NCBI RefSeq assembly: GCF_900240975.1
Contig: NZ_LT968776.1
Span: 2,165,482 to 2,229,481, forward strand
Source: Mycobacterium sp. 4858
GTDB taxonomy: Bacteria; Actinomycetota; Actinomycetes; Mycobacteriales; Mycobacteriaceae
Reading direction: 5' to 3'
DNA length: 64,000 nucleotides
Of this stretch, positions 60,221 to 64,000 are shown piece after piece; position 1 is the stretch's first letter; every line of letters begins with the position of its first letter. Position numbers and translations under genes: made by a program. Under the pieces are notes generated by a model. The model was not told where the DNA came from. It saw nothing but the letters and a program-made list of their open reading frames with translations, and did not search any database.

Positions 60221-61750
60221 TTGACCGATGACCCCGGTTCAAGTTTCACCACCGTGTGGAACGCGGTCGTGTCCGAGCTCAACGGTGAATCCGTCCCGGA
60301 CGGGCTGGCCGCCAACCGCACCACCCTCATCACTCCCCTCACCCCCCAGCAGCGAGCCTGGCTCAACCTCGTCCAGCCGTTGACCATCGTCGAGGGGTTC
60401 GCGCTGTTGTCGGTGCCCAGCAGTTTCGTTCAAAACGAGATCGAACGTCATCTGCGCGCGCCCATCACCGACGCCCTCAGCCGCCGGCTCGGACAACAGA
60501 TCCAACTCGGGGTGCGCATCGCGCCGCCCGACGACGACACCGACGACGTTGTGCTTGCGCAAGCCGACCCGTTCCTGCAAACCGCAGTGCCGATTCCCGA
60601 CGACGACACCGGTGAGACCGACGACGCCGACGAGGGCGGTGAAGCCGTCGACAGTCCGCAAAGTTGGCCGAACTACTTCACCGAGCGCCCGCATCCCGCG
60701 GACCCGGCCGTCGCCGGAGGCACCAGCCTCAACCGGCGCTACACCTTCGACACGTTCGTCATCGGGGCGTCCAACCGTTTCGCGCACGCCGCGGCCCTGG
60801 CCATCGCCGAAGCGCCGGCGCGCGCCTACAACCCGCTGTTCATCTGGGGCGAATCCGGTCTGGGCAAGACCCACCTGTTGCACGCCGCCGGCAACTACGC
60901 GCAACGACTCTTCCCGGGCATGCGCGTCAAGTACGTCTCCACCGAGGAATTCACCAACGACTTCATCAACTCGCTGCGCGACGACCGCAAGGTCGCCTTC
61001 AAGCGCAGCTATCGCGATGTCGACGTGTTGCTGGTGGACGACATCCAGTTCATCGAGGGCAAGGAAGGTATTCAGGAGGAGTTCTTCCACACCTTCAATA
61101 CGCTGCATAACGCCAACAAGCAGATCGTCATCTCCTCCGACCGGCCCCCCAAGCAACTGGCCACGCTCGAAGACCGATTGCGCACCCGGTTCGAATGGGG
61201 CTTGATCACCGACGTCCAGCCGCCCGAGCTCGAGACGCGGATCGCGATCTTGCGCAAGAAGGCGCAGATGGAACGCCTGGCGGTCCCCGACGACGTGTTG
61301 GAACTCATCGCCAGCAGCATCGAACGCAACATCCGCGAACTCGAGGGTGCCCTGATCCGGGTGACCGCGTTCGCCTCGTTGAACAAGACTCCGATCGACA
61401 AGGCCCTGGCCGAGATCGTGCTACGTGACCTCATCGCCGACGCGAGCACCATGCAGATCAGCGCGGCCACCATCATGGCGGCCACGGCCGAGTACTTCGA
61501 TACCACCGTGGAAGAACTGCGCGGCCCCGGTAAGACGCGGGCGCTCGCGCAGTCCCGCCAGATCGCCATGTACCTGTGTCGCGAGCTCACCGACCTGTCG
61601 TTGCCCAAAATCGGACAGGCATTCGGGCGTGACCACACCACCGTCATGTATGCCCAACGCAAGATTTTGTCCGAGATGGCAGAGCGACGTGAGGTCTTCG
61701 ATCACGTCAAGGAGCTCACCACTCGCATCCGCCAGCGCTCCAAGCGCTGA
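60221..61750 (+). CDS. dnaA: Chromosomal replication initiator DnaA
   Basis: TTG at 60221 is chosen because the product then starts LTDDPGSSFTTVWNAVVSEL, the conserved N-terminus (TTG also starts this gene in M. tuberculosis); GGGGGA precedes it. The 509-residue protein has the ATPase Walker A GESGLGKTH, Walker B VLLVDDIQF and the DNA-binding signature LPKIGQAFGRDHTTVMYA. It binds oriC boxes. dnaN follows after 526 bp. Confidence 0.95.
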   Translation: MTDDPGSSFTTVWNAVVSELNGESVPDGLAANRTTLITPLTPQQRAWLNLVQPLTIVEGFALLSVPSSFVQNEIERHLRAPITDALSRRLGQQIQLGVRIAPPDDDTDDVVLAQADPFLQTAVPIPDDDTGETDDADEGGEAVDSPQSWPNYFTERPHPADPAVAGGTSLNRRYTFDTFVIGASNRFAHAAALAIAEAPARAYNPLFIWGESGLGKTHLLHAAGNYAQRLFPGMRVKYVSTEEFTNDFINSLRDDRKVAFKRSYRDVDVLLVDDIQFIEGKEGIQEEFFHTFNTLHNANKQIVISSDRPPKQLATLEDRLRTRFEWGLITDVQPPELETRIAILRKKAQMERLAVPDDVLELIASSIERNIRELEGALIRVTAFASLNKTPIDKALAEIVLRDLIADASTMQISAATIMAATAEYFDTTVEELRGPGKTRALAQSRQIAMYLCRELTDLSLPKIGQAFGRDHTTVMYAQRKILSEMAERREVFDHVKELTTRIRQRSKR

Positions 61751-62276
61751 CGCCACGCTCCTCTGAGCCCCGGCCCGGCAAGTAATTTCAAAAAACTTCT
61801 CGCACGCCTGTCACACGCGCCACAGTCAGAGCTTGTGCGCAGGACTGTGCACAACGCAATGAAACAGCCGTGTAGTAACCGGCGCTGCGTGCACAACCGC
61901 GCTTCGTCCCCAACCACCCAACACCCGACCCACAGTTGTGCACCTTGTCATCCACAGCCCGATCGCGGCCCTAGCTGGACCGAGCCACAGCTGTCCCCAG
62001 AATGCACAGCGCTTATTACTAGTACTGAGATCTCTTCGTCGTTTCTTCTTTGAAATACAGCTTTGGGGACGTCGGGTTCCGCGCCCGCCGGTAACCCGCC
62101 TTGTCGGGCTTAGCGATTAGCTTTCAAGATGGCCTCCGACGATCTACGGTTGTTCTTCGACTGCCGTTGCGGTCGTTGTTGGCATGACGTGTCAGTGGCG
62201 TTCGCGGCGGAACCCCGTGCTAGCGGGGGGAAGCTAGCCACTGGACTTTTGAACGCTCGGTAGGTGAAGGGACGCT
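61751..62276. other. oriC: oriC, dnaA-dnaN intergenic region
   Basis: This 526-bp gap is the expected replication origin. DnaA-box-like 9-mers seen include TGTGCACAA (61846-61854), CGTGCACAA (61888-61896), TTGTGCACC (61936-61944), TCATCCACA (61948-61956) and CTGTCCCCA (61991-61999). An AT-richer segment follows at about 62011-62068 and may be the unwinding element. No gene is present. Confidence 0.85.
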
Positions 62277-63476
62277 ATGGACGCGGCGACGACGAGAGCT
62301 GGCCTCAGCGACTTGAAGTTTCGTTTGGTGCGGGAGTCCTTCGCGGATGCGGTCTCGTGGGTGGCGAAGAATCTGCCGACCCGGCCGGCGGTGCCGGTGC
62401 TGTCGGGAGTGCTGTTATCCGGCACCGACGAAGGGCTGACGATCTCCGGGTTCGACTACGAGGTTTCCGCCGAAGCGCAGGTTGCAGCCGAAATAGCTTC
62501 TCCCGGAAGCGTTTTGGTATCGGGCCGGTTGTTGTCCGACATCACCCGGGCGTTGCCCAACAAGCCGGTCGACTTCTACGTCGACGGTAATCGGGTCGCG
62601 CTGAACTGCGGCAGCGCCAGATTCTCGCTCCCGACCATGGCGGTCGAGGATTATCCGACGCTGCCGGCGCTACCGGAGGAGACCGGGTCGCTGCCCGCCG
62701 ATCTCTTCGCTGAAGCCATCAGCCAGGTGGCCGTTGCCGCCGGCCGGGACGACACATTGCCGATGTTGACCGGGATTCGGGTCGAGATCTCCGGTAACAC
62801 GGTGGTTTTGGCGGCCACCGATCGGTTCCGGCTGGCGGTGCGCGAGTTGACCTGGTCGGCGTCGTCGCCGGACATCGAAGCGGCGGTGTTGGTGCCCGCG
62901 AAAACGTTGGCCGAGGCCGCCAGGGCGGGCGCCGACGGTTCCGAGGTTCGGTTGTCGCTGGGCGCCGGCAGCGGCGTGGGCAAGGACGGGCTGCTCGGGA
63001 TCAGCGGCAACGGGAAACGGAGCACGACGCGCCTTCTGGATGCGGAGTTCCCGAAGTTTCGGCAACTCTTGCCGGCCGAGCACACGGCGGTGGCCACCAT
63101 CAACGTGGCCGAGCTGACGGAGGCGATCAAGTTGGTGGCGTTGGTGGCCGATCGCGGTGCACAGGTGCGGATGGAATTCTCCGAGGGCTCGCTGCGGTTG
63201 TCCGCGGGTGCCGACGACGTCGGCCGGGCCGAGGAAGACCTTGCCGTCGATTTCGTCGGCGAGCCGTTGACGATCGCGTTCAACCCGACGTATCTGACCG
63301 ACGGGCTTGCGGCGGTCCATTCGGAGCGGGTGTCGTTCGGTTTCACCACCCCAGGCAAACCGGCGCTGCTGCGGCCGGCGTCCGGTGACGACAGTTCGCC
63401 CAGCGGGAACGGCCCCTTCGCGGCCCTGCCGACGGATTACGTCTACCTGTTGATGCCAGTTCGGTTGCCCGGATAG
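62277..63476 (+). CDS. dnaN: DNA polymerase III beta sliding clamp
   Basis: The ATG at 62277 gives 399 residues. Three repeated clamp domains are present, with AATDRFRLAVRELTWSASSP and the C-terminal MPVRLPG typical of mycobacterial DnaN. It tethers polymerases to DNA. It sits between dnaA and recF. Confidence 0.96.
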   Translation: MDAATTRAGLSDLKFRLVRESFADAVSWVAKNLPTRPAVPVLSGVLLSGTDEGLTISGFDYEVSAEAQVAAEIASPGSVLVSGRLLSDITRALPNKPVDFYVDGNRVALNCGSARFSLPTMAVEDYPTLPALPEETGSLPADLFAEAISQVAVAAGRDDTLPMLTGIRVEISGNTVVLAATDRFRLAVRELTWSASSPDIEAAVLVPAKTLAEAARAGADGSEVRLSLGAGSGVGKDGLLGISGNGKRSTTRLLDAEFPKFRQLLPAEHTAVATINVAELTEAIKLVALVADRGAQVRMEFSEGSLRLSAGADDVGRAEEDLAVDFVGEPLTIAFNPTYLTDGLAAVHSERVSFGFTTPGKPALLRPASGDDSSPSGNGPFAALPTDYVYLLMPVRLPG

Positions 63477-64000
63477 GTGTACGTCCGGCATTTGGGACTG
63501 CGCGATTTTCGGTCCTGGGCGCACGCCGACCTCGAATTGGAGCCGGGCCGGACGGTGTTCGTCGGTTCCAACGGGTTCGGTAAAACGAATCTCATTGAGG
63601 CACTCTGGTTTTCGACGACCATGGGATCCCATCGGGTAGGCACGGACACACCACTGATCCGGACGGGGGCTGACCGGGCTGTGGTCTCGACAATCGTGGT
63701 GAACGAGGGCAGGGAATGTGCGATCGATCTGGAGATCGCCGCGGGGCGAGCGAACAAGGCCCGGTTGAACCGGTCACCGGTGCGCAGCACGCGTGAGGTG
63801 ATCGGTGTTTTGCGCGCCGTACTTTTCGCTCCGGAAGACTTGGCGTTGGTGCGCGGGGATCCCGCGGATCGGCGCCGGTATCTCGATGACTTGGCCACGG
63901 TGCGGCGGCCCGCGGTGGCCGCGGTGCGTACCGATTACGAGAAAGTTCTGCGGCAACGCACCGCCCTGTTGAAATCCGCCTCCGGGATACGGCATCGCGG
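63477..64000 (+). CDS. recF: DNA replication/repair protein RecF, 3' end cut by window edge
   Basis: The GTG at 63477 follows the dnaN stop directly. The first 174 codons read VYVRHLGLRDFRSWAHADLE and contain the Walker A GSNGFGKTNL (residues 30-39). It is the SMC-like ATPase that helps load RecA at gaps. The rest lies outside the window. Confidence 0.93.
   Translation, partial: MYVRHLGLRDFRSWAHADLELEPGRTVFVGSNGFGKTNLIEALWFSTTMGSHRVGTDTPLIRTGADRAVVSTIVVNEGRECAIDLEIAAGRANKARLNRSPVRSTREVIGVLRAVLFAPEDLALVRGDPADRRRYLDDLATVRRPAVAAVRTDYEKVLRQRTALLKSASGIRHR

Noticed and set aside
1..64000. CRISPR arrays, tRNA genes, insertion sequences
   Set aside because: I looked for regular repeats, tRNA-like folds and transposase motifs and found none I could support.

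Overview
The window is a high-GC actinobacterial chromosome segment, and gene order and protein sequences identify it as Mycobacterium. The right part is the conserved origin region: pcnA, mutT4, a DUF6049 protein, murJ with pseudokinase, sigM and its anti-sigma gene, trxB-trxA, cwlM, a GNAT-like gene, parB, parA, gidB, jag, yidC, yidD, rnpA, rpmH, dnaA, oriC, dnaN and recF. It matches the Rv3907c-Rv3924c / Rv0001-Rv0003 order of M. tuberculosis. The species cannot be named from sequence reading alone; an ESX-2-type locus suggests a slow grower.

Layout. Positions 1-25898 are accessory lipid and secondary metabolism: a thiolase-like/fused acyl-CoA dehydrogenase operon with a divergent TetR gene, a pyruvate-kinase-like protein, a TetR-controlled DUF1214/sulfotransferase pair, a frameshifted DUF732 secreted protein, a triple DUF190 (PII-like) protein, class I aldolase, a catalase-like/cytochrome b561 pair, a STAS/anti-sigma kinase pair, a TetR/phosphotransferase pair, an amidohydrolase/Rieske oxygenase operon, and a two-component system divergent from an MmpL gene. 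Positions 25879-38396 (mostly minus strand) are one half of an ESX-2-like type VII secretion locus (EccC, EccB, transglycosylase-like protein, two Pro/Gly-rich proteins, duplicated small membrane proteins, DUF2563, DxDGD-repeat protein). Positions 38524-40777 hold a large protein with a mycobacterial helical N-terminus and a glycine-zipper C-terminus, followed by a polytopic membrane protein: a candidate effector/immunity pair. From 40783 to the end is the core origin block.

How the parts work together. The ESX genes encode the motor (EccC) and a membrane-complex component (EccB) plus likely cell-wall or secretion accessories, but the remaining core genes (EccD, EccE, MycP, EsxAB-like, PE/PPE) are absent from the window and EccC abuts an MmpL gene. 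The origin block couples replication initiation (dnaA, oriC, dnaN), segregation (parA, parB, two parS sites), RNA processing and membrane insertion (rpmH, rnpA, yidD, yidC, jag), peptidoglycan lipid II flipping and its control (murJ, cwlM), and redox stress response (sigM, trxB, trxA).

Points worth a second look: the sigM anti-sigma gene and the DUF732 gene each appear frameshifted; the ESX-2 locus is incomplete and lacks the EsxE/EsxF/CpnT toxin genes found at the equivalent M. tuberculosis position; several perfect inverted repeats mark probable TetR operators, one of them across the stop codon of a TetR gene.
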